From Streptosporangiaceae bacterium (GTDB lineage: Bacteria; Actinomycetota; Actinomycetes; Streptosporangiales; Streptosporangiaceae): a stretch of 56,552 nt of DNA. Below the pieces are notes generated by a model that ran no database searches, had not been told where the DNA came from, and worked only from the letters and a program-made list of their open reading frames with translations. The position numbers and the translations under genes were made by a program. Shown here in pieces: positions 47,055 through 56,460 of this stretch. The number at the start of each line of letters is the position of its first letter. Within the stretch, counting starts at the first letter, position 1. The stretch lies in NCBI GenBank assembly GCA_030038295.1, contig JASHPF010000322.1, positions 1 through 56,552 on the forward strand, read 5' to 3'.

Positions 47055-47432
47055 ATGCTGACGGGTGTGTCCGAGCACGAAGCGTCCGCCCGCGGCGCGG
47101 CCGGGTCCGACCTCACGGCGCTGCGCGACCGCATGCGCCGGTTCACTGCCGAGCGGGACTGGGGCGGTTTCCATGACCCCAAGTCGGTGCTGCTCGCCCT
47201 TGTCGGCGAAGTGGGCGAGCTGGCCGAACTCTTTCAGTGGCTGCCCGCAGCCGATGCCGCCAAACTCGGGCGGGCTGAACCACTCCATACCAGGGCAGCA
47301 GAGGAAATATCCGATGTGCTCCTCTATCTGGTTCGGCTGGCCGACGTGCTGGACATCGACCTTGCCATGGCGGCAAACGCGAAGCTGACCGACGCCGCCC
47401 GCCGCTACCCTGCCGGCGGCTCACCGGCCTGA
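47055..47432 (+). CDS. MazG-like nucleotide pyrophosphohydrolase
   Basis: PKSVLLALVGEVGELAELFQWL; EEISDVLLYLVRLADVLDIDL. Confidence 0.9.
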   Translation: MLTGVSEHEASARGAAGSDLTALRDRMRRFTAERDWGGFHDPKSVLLALVGEVGELAELFQWLPAADAAKLGRAEPLHTRAAEEISDVLLYLVRLADVLDIDLAMAANAKLTDAARRYPAGGSPA

Positions 47433-47461
47433 CGGTCGGCCGCGGGCCAACCCGGTCGCGG

Positions 47462-49492
47462 TCATGGGAGGCCTGACCCCCACAGCGACGCCAGGTCCCG
47501 GTCCACGCTCGCAGCCAGCGGCGCCGCGGGGATCAGGACCGGTCGCGGCGGTGCGGCCTCGGCGAGGTCGCAGTGCGCGAGCGCCGTGGCGTCCAGGAAC
47601 CGGCTCAGCTGGGCGTAGCTGTGCCGATCGTCGGCGCCCCGGCGGTGATGGTGCATCCGGAGCGGGGCGTACAAGTACAGCCGGTCGCGCGCTCGCGTCA
47701 CGGCCACGTAGAACAGTCGCTGCTCCTCTTGCAGGCCGGCCGCGGTGCTGAGTGCCATGTCGCTCGGCACCGCTCCGTCGACGAGCTGCGGCAGGTGGAC
47801 GACGGGCCATTCCAGTCCCTTGGCCGAGTGCATGGTCGAGATGACCAGGAAGTCGTCATCGATCCTGGGCCGGCCGGCGAGGTCGGACGCGGACACCGGC
47901 GGGTCGAGAGCCAGCTGCACGAGCGCGTCGTGCAGTGACGGGCTGCCCGCCGCGGCGTCAGCCAGCCGCTCCAGGTCAGCGCGCCGCACCGCGGCATCGG
48001 CGTACCGCGCGGTCAGCGGGTCGGACAGCGCCGCCAGGATGGCCGCGGCCCGTTCCGCGGTGCTCGGCAGCTCGGCGGCCCGCTCCAGCTGGCGGACGGT
48101 GGCGGCCACGGCAGGAGCCAGCCGCCCGGGCAGCACCTGCTCGGCGTCCGGCCAGCGGCCGAACGCCCCGGGTCCGGCGATCTGCAGCGTGTCGATGACG
48201 CGCCGGGCGAGCACCGGACCGACACCCTCGTGCAGTCGCAGCAGCCGGAACCAGGCAAGGTCGTCGGCCGGGTTTGCGACGATCCTGGCGGCAGCGAGGA
48301 AGTCCTTGACGTGCGCCGCCTCGGTGAACCGCAGGCCCCCGTACTTGACGTACGGGATACCGCGCGCGGTCAGCTCGAGTTCCAGCAGGTCACTGTGGTT
48401 CGCCGCCCTGACAAGCACAGCCTGCTCGCAGAACCGCGCGCCCGCCTCGTACTCGGTGAGCACCCGCGCGCAGATTTCCCGCCCCTGGGTCGCTTCGTCG
48501 TGGCAGCGGACTAGCAACGGCGGCTGGCCGAGACCGCGTTCGGCCGTCAGGGCTAGCTCCAGGCCGTCGTGCTGCGGCCGGATCGCGTTCGCCAGCCGCA
48601 GCACCGCGTGCCGGGACCGGTAGTTGCGCGACAGCCGGATCACGGCCAGGTCGGGGTAGGTCGCCGCCAGCGCGCGCAGGTGCTCGGGATCGGCGCCGCG
48701 AAAGGCGTAGATCGCCTGCGCGTCGTCGCCGACGCACGTCAACCCCGTGCCGTCCGGCCGCAGCAGTCGCACGATGTCCGCCTGCACGGCGTTGACGTCC
48801 TGGTACTCGTCGACCAGCACGGCGTCGAACAGCCCGCGCAGGACCGGCCCGGCGGAAACGTCGGCGAGCGCGGCCCGCCAGAGCAGCAGCAGGTCCTCGA
48901 AGTCGACGAGGCCGTGCCGGCGCTTGTAGCCGACGAAGTCCGAGAACAGGCCGGCGAGCTGGCTCGCGAACGGCACGCACCATGGGTAGCCGGCGCGCAG
49001 CACGCCGGCCAGCGCGGTGCCCGTGCTGACACAGCGCGAGTAGATCTCCGCGCACGTCGCCGCCCGCGGCGTGCGGCGGCCGGAGTCGGTGCCGACCAGT
49101 CCGCGAGCGTCCCGCAGGGTGTCCAGCACGTCGGCGGTGTCGGCCGGGTCCAGCACGGTGAACTCGGTCGGCAGCGCGAACGCCTCCGCGTGCGCGCGGA
49201 TGACCCGGTGGGCGATGGCGTGGAATGTGCCGCCGACGATCCGCTCCGCCGCGCTGCCGTCCGGCGGCTGCGCCCGGGCGAGCATGTCGTCGGCTGCCCG
49301 CCGGGTGAACGTGAGCAGCAGGATGCGGCTGGGCTGCACGCCCTGGCCCCGCAGCCACGCCGCGCGCGCCACCAGCGTGCCCGTCTTGCCCGTGCCGGCC
49401 CCGGCCAGGATCAGGAGCGGCCCGCCCTCGTAGGTAGCAGCCCGCCGCTGGTCGTCGTTGAGCGCGTCAAGCACCGCGGCAGGCTCGGTCAT
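47462..49492 (-). CDS. UvrD/Rep-family ATP-dependent DNA helicase
   Basis: LNDDQRRAATYEGGPLLILAGAGTGKTGTLVARAA; VLVDEYQDVNAVQADI; VISTMHSAKGLEWPVVHLPQLVDG; YVAVTRARDRLYL. Confidence 0.95.
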   Translation of the reverse strand: MTEPAAVLDALNDDQRRAATYEGGPLLILAGAGTGKTGTLVARAAWLRGQGVQPSRILLLTFTRRAADDMLARAQPPDGSAAERIVGGTFHAIAHRVIRAHAEAFALPTEFTVLDPADTADVLDTLRDARGLVGTDSGRRTPRAATCAEIYSRCVSTGTALAGVLRAGYPWCVPFASQLAGLFSDFVGYKRRHGLVDFEDLLLLWRAALADVSAGPVLRGLFDAVLVDEYQDVNAVQADIVRLLRPDGTGLTCVGDDAQAIYAFRGADPEHLRALAATYPDLAVIRLSRNYRSRHAVLRLANAIRPQHDGLELALTAERGLGQPPLLVRCHDEATQGREICARVLTEYEAGARFCEQAVLVRAANHSDLLELELTARGIPYVKYGGLRFTEAAHVKDFLAAARIVANPADDLAWFRLLRLHEGVGPVLARRVIDTLQIAGPGAFGRWPDAEQVLPGRLAPAVAATVRQLERAAELPSTAERAAAILAALSDPLTARYADAAVRRADLERLADAAAGSPSLHDALVQLALDPPVSASDLAGRPRIDDDFLVISTMHSAKGLEWPVVHLPQLVDGAVPSDMALSTAAGLQEEQRLFYVAVTRARDRLYLYAPLRMHHHRRGADDRHSYAQLSRFLDATALAHCDLAEAAPPRPVLIPAAPLAASVDRDLASLWGSGLP

Positions 49493-49689
49493 GGACCCTG
49501 AATGTAGCCACGCGTACCGACAGCGACCCAGTAGCCAGGCGGCGTGTCGCGGCCGCGGCCCGGCGGACGGCCGCGCGGTGAATGAGCCCGTTCCCTTATG
49601 GTTTCGGCATTGTTCCGGAACGGGCTGGTTGTCGCGCATGCTAGTAGTGAGCAACGCAGCGTCTTCGGGCTCTGAAGCGGGGCAGCACG

Positions 49690-50367
49690 ATGGCATCACT
49701 TGTGGCATCGCTGGACCGGATCGGGCAGGTCCAGGGCCATCTGTCGGACGCGGTTGCCCTGCTGCTCGGGATCGTCGCGGTTGGCGCGGTGCTGCCGGGC
49801 CTGTGGGCGATCACCCACCACCTCACCGTGATCGCGCACGAGGCGGCGCACGCCACCTTCGGCTCGGCCATCGGCGGAACCATCGGCGGCATCCGGCTGC
49901 TGCGCAGCGCCGAGGGCGCGACGGTGGTCAGCGGCACCGGCGCGCTAGGGAACTTCTTCACCTTTCTGGTTGGCTATCTGGGCCCCAGCCTGTTCGGCCT
50001 CGGGGCCGCGAGCCTCATCAGAATCGGGCACATCGTCGCGGTACTGTGGGCCGCGCTCGGCGGGCTCACGCTGGTCATGTTCGTGCTGCGCCGCAGCTTT
50101 GGCGTGGTGACCGTCATCGTGTCATTCCTGCTGCTGTTCTCCGTGGCCGCGTTCGCGACCGTCGGCGTGCAGGTCGCGGCGGCGTACGTCATCGCCTGGT
50201 TCCTGTTGGTGTCTGGCCTGCGGCGGATAGTGGAGATTCGCGGTGGGCCGTCAGGGGACAGCGCCGCACTCCGCAAGATGACGAAGATCCCGCACCTGTT
50301 CTGGCACGGGTTCTGGCTGGCCGGCACGTTCGCCGGGCTGGCCTTCGGCGCGATTCTGCTCCTCTAG
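49690..50367 (+). CDS. M50-like membrane metalloprotease
   Basis: Multi-TM with VIAHEAAHATFGSAIGGTIGG (HEXXH). Confidence 0.75.
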   Translation: MASLVASLDRIGQVQGHLSDAVALLLGIVAVGAVLPGLWAITHHLTVIAHEAAHATFGSAIGGTIGGIRLLRSAEGATVVSGTGALGNFFTFLVGYLGPSLFGLGAASLIRIGHIVAVLWAALGGLTLVMFVLRRSFGVVTVIVSFLLLFSVAAFATVGVQVAAAYVIAWFLLVSGLRRIVEIRGGPSGDSAALRKMTKIPHLFWHGFWLAGTFAGLAFGAILLL

Positions 50368-50386
50368 CCGCCGACCCGCGGGTGCG

Positions 50387-50728
50387 CTACCAGCCCAGTT
50401 CGCGGAGACGCTCGTCGGAGATGCCGAAGTAGTGGCCCACTTCGTGGATCACGGTGCGGCGGACCTGCTCGACGACGTCGGCCTCGGTATCGCAGATGGC
50501 GCAGATGGCCCGCTGGTAGATCGTGATCCGGTCGGGGAGGACGCCGGCGTAGTTGCTGGTCCGGCTTGTCAGCGGGATGCCCTCGTAGAGCCCAAGCAGT
50601 CCGCGCGGGCCGGGGCCGTGCTCGATCAGGACGGCGACGTTCTCGATCAGGGCGGCGAACTCGGCTGGCAGCGAGTCCAGCGCCGTGGCGACCATCTGCT
50701 CGAAGACGGCGTCGGTGACAGTGATCAC
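50387..50728 (-). CDS. Small zincin-like metallopeptidase family protein
   Basis: GLYEGIPLTSRTSNYAGVLPDRITIYQRAI...VRRTVIHEVGHYFGISDERLRELGW. Confidence 0.9.
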   Translation of the reverse strand: MITVTDAVFEQMVATALDSLPAEFAALIENVAVLIEHGPGPRGLLGLYEGIPLTSRTSNYAGVLPDRITIYQRAICAICDTEADVVEQVRRTVIHEVGHYFGISDERLRELGW

Positions 50729-50777
50729 CCGCCTATTGTCGGCCCGGCCGCGGGCCGGGCGCCCGTACGCTGGTGCC

Positions 50778-51449
50778 GTGATCGCGAACGTACCGGTCGT
50801 CGCTGCCGAGCCTGCCGTCGCGGACGGGCCGGCTGAACTGGCCGCGGCCGTCGGTACCGACGATGCAGGCCGCCCCCGCCGGCCGACGCAGGCGGATCTG
50901 GCGGCCGCGCGCGGCCGGACGATCCCCGACCTCATCACGACGGGACTGCGCGTGCTGTTCGCGGGCATCAACCCGAGCCTGTACTCGGCGGCCACGGGGT
51001 ACCACTTCGCCCGGCCAGGCAACAGGTTCTGGCCGGCCCTGCATCAGTCCGGCTTCACCCGGCGTCAGCTCCGGCCCGAGGAACAGTGGCTGCTGCCCGG
51101 CTCTGGCCTCGGCATCACCAACGTCGTCGCGCGCGCCACCGCGCGGGCCGACGAGCTCAGCGCCGCGGAACTGCGGTCCGGTGGCGCCGATCTGCTGGCG
51201 CTGGCCGCCAGGCTCGACGTTGGCTGGCTCGCGGTGCTCGGCGTTACCGCCTACCGGGCCGCGTTCGGGCAGCCGGGCGCCGCCGTCGGCCCGCAGGAGC
51301 TTCGGCCGGGCGGTACCCGGGTCTGGGTGCTGCCCAACCCCAGCGGTCTGAACGCGCACTGGACGATGCCGCGGCTGGTGGTCGCGTTCCAGGAGTTGCG
51401 TGCGACCGCCGACGCGGCCCCCCGCGTGGCCGAGCGGCCCGGCAGCTGA
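50778..51449 (+). CDS. mug: G/U mismatch-specific uracil-DNA glycosylase
   Basis: LRVLFAGINPSLYSAATGYHFARPGNRFWPALH; VWVLPNPSGLNAHWT; TACGCT box 6 nt upstream of GTG. Confidence 0.93.
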   Translation: MIANVPVVAAEPAVADGPAELAAAVGTDDAGRPRRPTQADLAAARGRTIPDLITTGLRVLFAGINPSLYSAATGYHFARPGNRFWPALHQSGFTRRQLRPEEQWLLPGSGLGITNVVARATARADELSAAELRSGGADLLALAARLDVGWLAVLGVTAYRAAFGQPGAAVGPQELRPGGTRVWVLPNPSGLNAHWTMPRLVVAFQELRATADAAPRVAERPGS

Positions 51450-51450
51450 G

Positions 51451-52290
51451 TCACCCGGCCCGACCAGCGCGCTCTCGCGGCGAACCCGCGACGACGGTCG
51501 CTGCCAGGTCGTCGTCGCTGATCACCGTCGCCACCAGGCCACCGGCCCGGATCGCCGCGGCCGTCAGCTCCGCCTGCCGCCCGCTGGTTTCGATCAGCAG
51601 CCGCCCGCGAGGGGCCAGCCAGGAGGCGGCGTCCGCGGCCACCCTGCGGTGGATGGCCACGCCATCGCTGCCGCCGTCCAGTGCGATCGCGGGCTCATAC
51701 AGCCGTGCCTCCGCCGGCATCAGGGCGATCTCGGCGGTCGGCACGTAGGGGGCGTTCACCGCGAGCACGTCGACCCGGCCGCGCAACTCAGCGGGGAGCG
51801 GGCCGAAGAGATCGCCCTCATAGACGTGCCCGCCCGCCGCGGACACGTTCTTCCTGGCGCACGCCACGGCTGCGGGATCGATGTCGGCGGCGTGCAGATC
51901 GGCCGCGCCGAGTGCAGCGGCAACCGCGATGCCGATCGCGCCTGAGCCGCAGCACAGGTCGACGATGACCGGCCGCGCCTGGCGCTCCGTGCCCCGGCCG
52001 GGCCGGCGCCTCTTCGCGCTGGCGATCGCCGCCCTGACGAGCAGTTCGCTGCGGCGGCGCGGCACGAACACGCCGGGGCTGACCACGATCCGCAGCCCGC
52101 AGAACTCGGCCCAGCCGACGACGTGCTCCAGCGGCAGCCCCCCGGCCCGGCGGTCCACCATCGCGGCCAGATCGGCGGCGGTCGACGCCTCGGCCGCGAG
52201 CATTCGCGCCTCGTCCTCGGCGAACACGCACCCCGCGGCCCGCAGCCTGGTCGCGGCCGCGGCGATAACGGCGGGCTCGAGCGACGTCAC
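51451..52290 (-). CDS. HemK/PrmC-like protein methyltransferase paralogue (NAPY variant)
   Basis: VIDL-type SAM motif IVDLCCGSGAIGIAVAAALG; VNAPYVPT in place of NPPY; GTG start overlapping downstream-located PPOX stop. Confidence 0.85.
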   Translation of the reverse strand: MTSLEPAVIAAAATRLRAAGCVFAEDEARMLAAEASTAADLAAMVDRRAGGLPLEHVVGWAEFCGLRIVVSPGVFVPRRRSELLVRAAIASAKRRRPGRGTERQARPVIVDLCCGSGAIGIAVAAALGAADLHAADIDPAAVACARKNVSAAGGHVYEGDLFGPLPAELRGRVDVLAVNAPYVPTAEIALMPAEARLYEPAIALDGGSDGVAIHRRVAADAASWLAPRGRLLIETSGRQAELTAAAIRAGGLVATVISDDDLAATVVAGSPRERAGRAG

Positions 52291-52772
52291 CAGGGCAGGG
52301 ACGTACTGGTGAAGTGCGTCAGCGTGTCGAGGTCGGACATCTGGTAGACGTGCCGGGGCGGGGTCTCGAAGGTGGCGTACGGCCGCACCCGGATGACGAC
52401 GCGCTGCTCCCTGCTGGCCATGTCAGCGATCTGCGGCCGTCGGCTCTCCGGCACCTCCCCGCCCGCCATCAGGCCCACCACCCTAGTGAGCACGTCCACG
52501 GCCAGTTCCGGGTCGCTGTCGACCACGCCGGTTCCGTAGACCTGCAGGTAGGTCGGCGGCCAGTGCTCGTCCAGAATGCAGAGGCTGACGCGGCCGTCGC
52601 GGGCGACGGCCCTGGCCTTGCCGCGCTCGGCCATGGTCGAGATCAGTAGCTCGTCGGGTCCGTTCAGCACGTAGTACACGATCGTCATGGCTGGCCCGTG
52701 CTCCTTGCGCGGGTAGCCGAAGACGCACGTCCGGTGCTCGTAGACGAACTGCCGCCGTTCCTGCTGATTCAT
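52287..52772 (-). CDS. Pyridoxamine 5'-phosphate oxidase family / F420-type flavin-binding protein
   Basis: GPDELLISTMAERGKARAVARDGRVSLCILDEHWPPTYLQVYGTGVV. Confidence 0.82.
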   Translation of the reverse strand: MNQQERRQFVYEHRTCVFGYPRKEHGPAMTIVYYVLNGPDELLISTMAERGKARAVARDGRVSLCILDEHWPPTYLQVYGTGVVDSDPELAVDVLTRVVGLMAGGEVPESRRPQIADMASREQRVVIRVRPYATFETPPRHVYQMSDLDTLTHFTSTSLPW

Positions 52773-52909
52773 GAGCTCCGCCCTGCCTCCGCACGCGACA
52801 CCAACTCACCCTAGCCACCCGAGACCTGCGGCGTTGCCCGGCGTGTCCGGGGTCATCGGGTTTGTGCGTAGTCCGGGATCTGGACGGCCTCGCCGGTCGG
52901 GAGGCGGCG

Positions 52910-54079
52910 TCAGTCGCCTTTGACGTTCACGATCTGCCGGAGCGTATGGCGGATCTCCACCAGGTCGGCGGAATCACGCATGACCTGGTCAATGGGCTTG
53001 TACGCAGCCGGGATCTCGTCCAGGAACGCGTTGGTCCGCCGCCACTCGATGCCGTCCATCGCGGCGTCGAGTTCGGCACGGGTGAATCGCTTCCGGGCGG
53101 CAGTCCGCGAGTACTCACGGCCGGCACCGTGCGGCGAGGAATACAGCGCCACCTCGTTGCCCCGGCCGACGACGACGTACGACCGCGTGCCCATCGAGCC
53201 GGGCACGAGCCCGGGCACGCCGCCGTGCGCGTCGATGGCACCCTTGCGGGACAGCCAGACGTCCGCGCCGTAGTGCTGCTCGCGGGCGGTGTAGTTGTGG
53301 TGGCACTGCACCGACTCGAGCTGGGCGACGTCGTCGGCGTACCAGGCGCACACCGCGTCGATGACCCGGTCCATCATCTCCTGCCGGTTCAGCAGCGCGA
53401 AGTGCTGCGCCCACCGCAGGTCCCTGATGTAGTCATCGAACGCTGGGTCGCCTTCCTCCAGGTAGGCGAGGTCGCGGTCGGGCAGGGTGATCCGCCGGTC
53501 CGCGCACCGTCGCTGGGCGATCACGATGTGCCGGGTGGCCAGCTTGTTGCCGACGCCCCTGGACCCGCTGTGCAGGAACAGCCAGACCCGGTCCTGCTCG
53601 TCGAGGCTGACCTCGATGAAGTGGTTGCCGGAGCCGAGCGAGCCGAGCTGCAGGCGCCAGTTGGGGGCGATCCCCTCGGCGCTGTCAGCGCCGGCCAGGT
53701 TTTCCAGCTCCGTGATCCGGGCGCGGGTCTGGTCGCCAGTGATCTGCTTGTTGTACCGGCCGGCCGACAGCGGCACCCTGCGCTCGATTAGCTCGCGGAG
53801 CCTGCCGAGGCCACCGCGACGGCGGACGTCGCGGGCGGTGAGCGCCACGCGCACGGCGTGCATTCCGCAGCCGATGTCGACGCCCACCGCGGCCGGCATG
53901 ATCGCGCCCACCGTGGGGATCACCGATCCGACCGTCGCGCCCTTGCCCAGATGTGCATCGGGCATGAGCGCCAGGTACGGATAGATGAACGGCATCGAGG
54001 CGGTCCGCTCAGCCTGCTGGCGGGTAGCCGGGTCCAGGATCGAGGCCCAGCTTTTCAGGCTCGCGCTGATCTCATCCAC
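52910..54079 (-). CDS. rtcB: RtcB family RNA-splicing ligase
   Basis: MPDAHLGKGATVGSVIPT, AAVGVDIGCGMHAVR, LGSLGSGNHFIEV, LHSGSRGVGN, CHHNYTAREQHYG, GSMGTRSYVVVG, HGAGREYSRT; GTG start at 54079 is a choice. Confidence 0.93.
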   Translation of the reverse strand: MDEISASLKSWASILDPATRQQAERTASMPFIYPYLALMPDAHLGKGATVGSVIPTVGAIMPAAVGVDIGCGMHAVRVALTARDVRRRGGLGRLRELIERRVPLSAGRYNKQITGDQTRARITELENLAGADSAEGIAPNWRLQLGSLGSGNHFIEVSLDEQDRVWLFLHSGSRGVGNKLATRHIVIAQRRCADRRITLPDRDLAYLEEGDPAFDDYIRDLRWAQHFALLNRQEMMDRVIDAVCAWYADDVAQLESVQCHHNYTAREQHYGADVWLSRKGAIDAHGGVPGLVPGSMGTRSYVVVGRGNEVALYSSPHGAGREYSRTAARKRFTRAELDAAMDGIEWRRTNAFLDEIPAAYKPIDQVMRDSADLVEIRHTLRQIVNVKGD

Positions 54080-54135
54080 GATGGCATTCTTGCAGGTCAG
54101 CCCGATTTCACTGGTGCCGATGGTAGCGTCGTGGC

Positions 54136-54576
54136 ATGACGCCGCACGAGCTCGCCAACCTCGCGCACCTGCGCCGGGCGCGGGATCTGATGGACCGGGA
54201 GTACGCACGTCCGCTCGACGTGCCGACCATGGCCCAGCACGCGCTGATGTCGCCTGGCCACTTCTCGCGGCAGTTCCGGGCGGCCTACGGCGAGACGCCC
54301 TACAGCTACCTCATGACCCGTCGGATCGAGCGCGCGATGGCGCTGCTGCGCGGCGGCATGAGCGTGACCGACGCGTGCATGACGGTCGGCTGTACCTCAC
54401 TCGGCTCGTTCAGCTCGCGTTTCGCCGAGCTCGTCGGGGAGACGCCCAGCGCCTACCGGAGCCGGGAGCACCGCGCCGTGACCGCGATGCCGGGCTGTGT
54501 GGCGAAGGTGCGCACGCGGCCGGCCAGAAACCGGCCGAGCAGGATCGGAGAAGCGGCGAGGGGAGCCGCCGCCTAG
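54136..54576 (+). CDS. AraC family transcriptional regulator
   Basis: HTH_18: LDVPTMAQHALMSPGHFSRQFRAAYGETPYSYLMTRRIERAMALLRGGMSVTDACMTVGCTSLGSFSSRFAELVGETPSAYR. Confidence 0.93.
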   Translation: MTPHELANLAHLRRARDLMDREYARPLDVPTMAQHALMSPGHFSRQFRAAYGETPYSYLMTRRIERAMALLRGGMSVTDACMTVGCTSLGSFSSRFAELVGETPSAYRSREHRAVTAMPGCVAKVRTRPARNRPSRIGEAARGAAA

Positions 54577-54586
54577 GGTTGGCCGC

Positions 54587-54994
54587 ATGACCATCCAACT
54601 CCAGTACTGCCACGTCACCGTCAACGACGTCGACGAGGCGCTCGGCTTCTACCGCGATGCGCTCGGTCTTGAGGTGCGCAACGACGTCGGTTCCGGCGGG
54701 TTCCGCTGGGTAACCCTCGGCGGCCCGGATCAGTCAGGCACCGAGATCGTGCTCTCCGAGCCGCACGCCGGCCGGTCTCAGGCCGACGGCGATGCCCTGC
54801 AGGAACTGCTCACCAAGGGCGTCCTGCCAATGACGATCTTCCGCGTCGACGATCTCGCCGCGGTCTTCGAGCGAGTGCGGGCGTCCGGCGCCGAGGTGCT
54901 GCAGGAGCCCATGGACCAGCCCTGGGGGCCCCGCGACTGCGCGTTCCGCGACCCCTCGGGGAACATGGTGCGGATCTCGCAGGCGCCGGCGTAG
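54587..54994 (+). CDS. VOC family (glyoxalase-like) protein
   Basis: YCHVTVNDVDEALGFYRDALGLEVRNDV; FRDPSGNMVRISQ; TAGGGT box 7 nt upstream of ATG. Confidence 0.92.
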   Translation: MTIQLQYCHVTVNDVDEALGFYRDALGLEVRNDVGSGGFRWVTLGGPDQSGTEIVLSEPHAGRSQADGDALQELLTKGVLPMTIFRVDDLAAVFERVRASGAEVLQEPMDQPWGPRDCAFRDPSGNMVRISQAPA

Positions 54995-55150
54995 CCGTCG
55001 TCGGCCGGCCTTCCGGCTGGCCTCGTCGGCGCCTGGCGGACTCGGCGCCGGCGTTCCCCGCAGATCACCCGGATTGGATGATGACCGGCGGGCGGCGTCC
55101 GGCCCAGGCTGTCGCGAGTAGCTGAATCCGCGAGACGCCGGGAGGACTCC

Positions 55151-55657
55151 GTGGCCAAAGCCGACAGCACGTTCGTCTATGTGGCAACGTATCCGGACGA
55201 AACCACCGCCCGAGATGACTACCAGGTTGTCAAGCAGCTCCGGGCGAGCGGCCTGGTGGGCTCTTACGACGCCGCAGTGATCACCAAGGACGCCAGCGGC
55301 AAGATTCACGAGAACAAAGACGAGACGGCCACGCGGCACGGTGCGTGGTGGGGCGTCGCGGCCGGCGCGGCGCTCGGGGTGCTCTTCCCGCCGTCTGTCC
55401 TCGGCGCGGCCGCCGTCGGCGGCGTTATCGGCGGCGTCAGCGGGCACCTGGCCAAGGGAATGTCCCGGGCCCGGGCCAAGGAGCTGGGCGACTTCATCGA
55501 TCCCGGCGAGGCCGGCCTCATCGTCGTCGGCGAGAGCAAGGTCGAGGAGGCCATTCAGAAGGCCGTGACCAGGGCGGAAAAGGAAACGGCCGAGGATCTC
55601 AGCGTCGACCCGAAGGACATCGATAAGACCCTCGAGCGTTCTGTGCGCGAGATGTGA
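55151..55657 (+). CDS. DUF1269-type membrane protein
   Basis: FVYVATYPDETTARDDYQVVKQL...GAWWGVAAGAALGVLFPPSVLGAAAVGGVIGGVSGHLAKGM; GTG start with GGGAGGA RBS. Confidence 0.85.
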   Translation: MAKADSTFVYVATYPDETTARDDYQVVKQLRASGLVGSYDAAVITKDASGKIHENKDETATRHGAWWGVAAGAALGVLFPPSVLGAAAVGGVIGGVSGHLAKGMSRARAKELGDFIDPGEAGLIVVGESKVEEAIQKAVTRAEKETAEDLSVDPKDIDKTLERSVREM

Positions 55658-55717
55658 CACCCGCACCGGATGCGCCGACCTGGGAAGCGTGACGCCCAGC
55701 CGGCTAAGCGAGCGAAG

Positions 55718-55749
55718 GCTGAGGGGCGGCTCACGGGCCGCCCCTCAGC
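55718..55749 (+). terminator. Strong hairpin terminator
   Basis: GCTGAGGGGCGGC-TCACGG-GCCGCCCCTCAGC, 13-bp arms, followed by GTTTGCC. Confidence 0.8.
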
Positions 55750-55885
55750 GTTTGCCAAGAACCCATGTCCTACCTGACGGGACTTGGATACCCCTGAAGC
55801 TGCTAACGGCGCACGCCGGCGTTCCGCGAAGACAACGCTCTGCTAGGGTCGCGCGTCTAGCAATTACTGATCAAAGGGATATGTC

Positions 55886-56077
55886 ATGCCGAGCGAGGCA
55901 AGTGCGTACATCCAGGCGGCTGACGCGATCCTGCTCGAGCAGCTCGACTACCGCGAGAGCACGATGGCGCACATGCTGCTCGCTGAGGCCCAGGTCCACG
56001 TGACCAAGGCCGTGGCAGCGGCGGTGGACCGGCTGGCAGAGGCCCTTGAAAACCTCCGGTTCGCCGTCGGTCGTTGA
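55886..56077 (+). CDS. Small alpha-helical protein of unknown function (63 aa)
   Basis: ORF with AAAGGGATA upstream; amphipathic helical composition. Confidence 0.55.
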   Translation: MPSEASAYIQAADAILLEQLDYRESTMAHMLLAEAQVHVTKAVAAAVDRLAEALENLRFAVGR

Positions 56078-56098
56078 GCCCGCGTCAGGGAGACAAGC

Positions 56099-56281
56099 GT
56101 GCTGACCCTCATCCTCGTCATCGTCGTCGGCTACGCCCTGTTCCACCTGGGCGCCGTGCACACCCACCACCGCTACCAGCGGGCGCACGGCCTCCACCCG
56201 TCGCTGTACTGGTCGCTCGGCCGCGGCCCTTACGCCAGCGTGCGGCTGCCAGGCGGGATCCGGGCGGGGCACCGGATCTGA
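56099..56281 (+). CDS. Small membrane-anchored protein of unknown function (60 aa)
   Basis: N-terminal TM LTLILVIVVGYALFHLGAV; RBS-like GGGAGAC; start close to upstream ORF stop. Confidence 0.55.
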   Translation: MLTLILVIVVGYALFHLGAVHTHHRYQRAHGLHPSLYWSLGRGPYASVRLPGGIRAGHRI

Positions 56282-56460
56282 CCCGGACCGAGGACGGCGC
56301 GGCGGGCGCCGAAGGCGCCGGGCCGCTCAACCCGCGTGGGATGTCTGGCGCCGGACGCCCACGGCTGGGTGCCGGAGTCGTGGATCGGCGTCGTCGCGCG
56401 TCAGCGGCGTGTGAGGCTATGGCCGTGAAGGCCAGCATGACAGGGCCGGAGAACTAGGTA

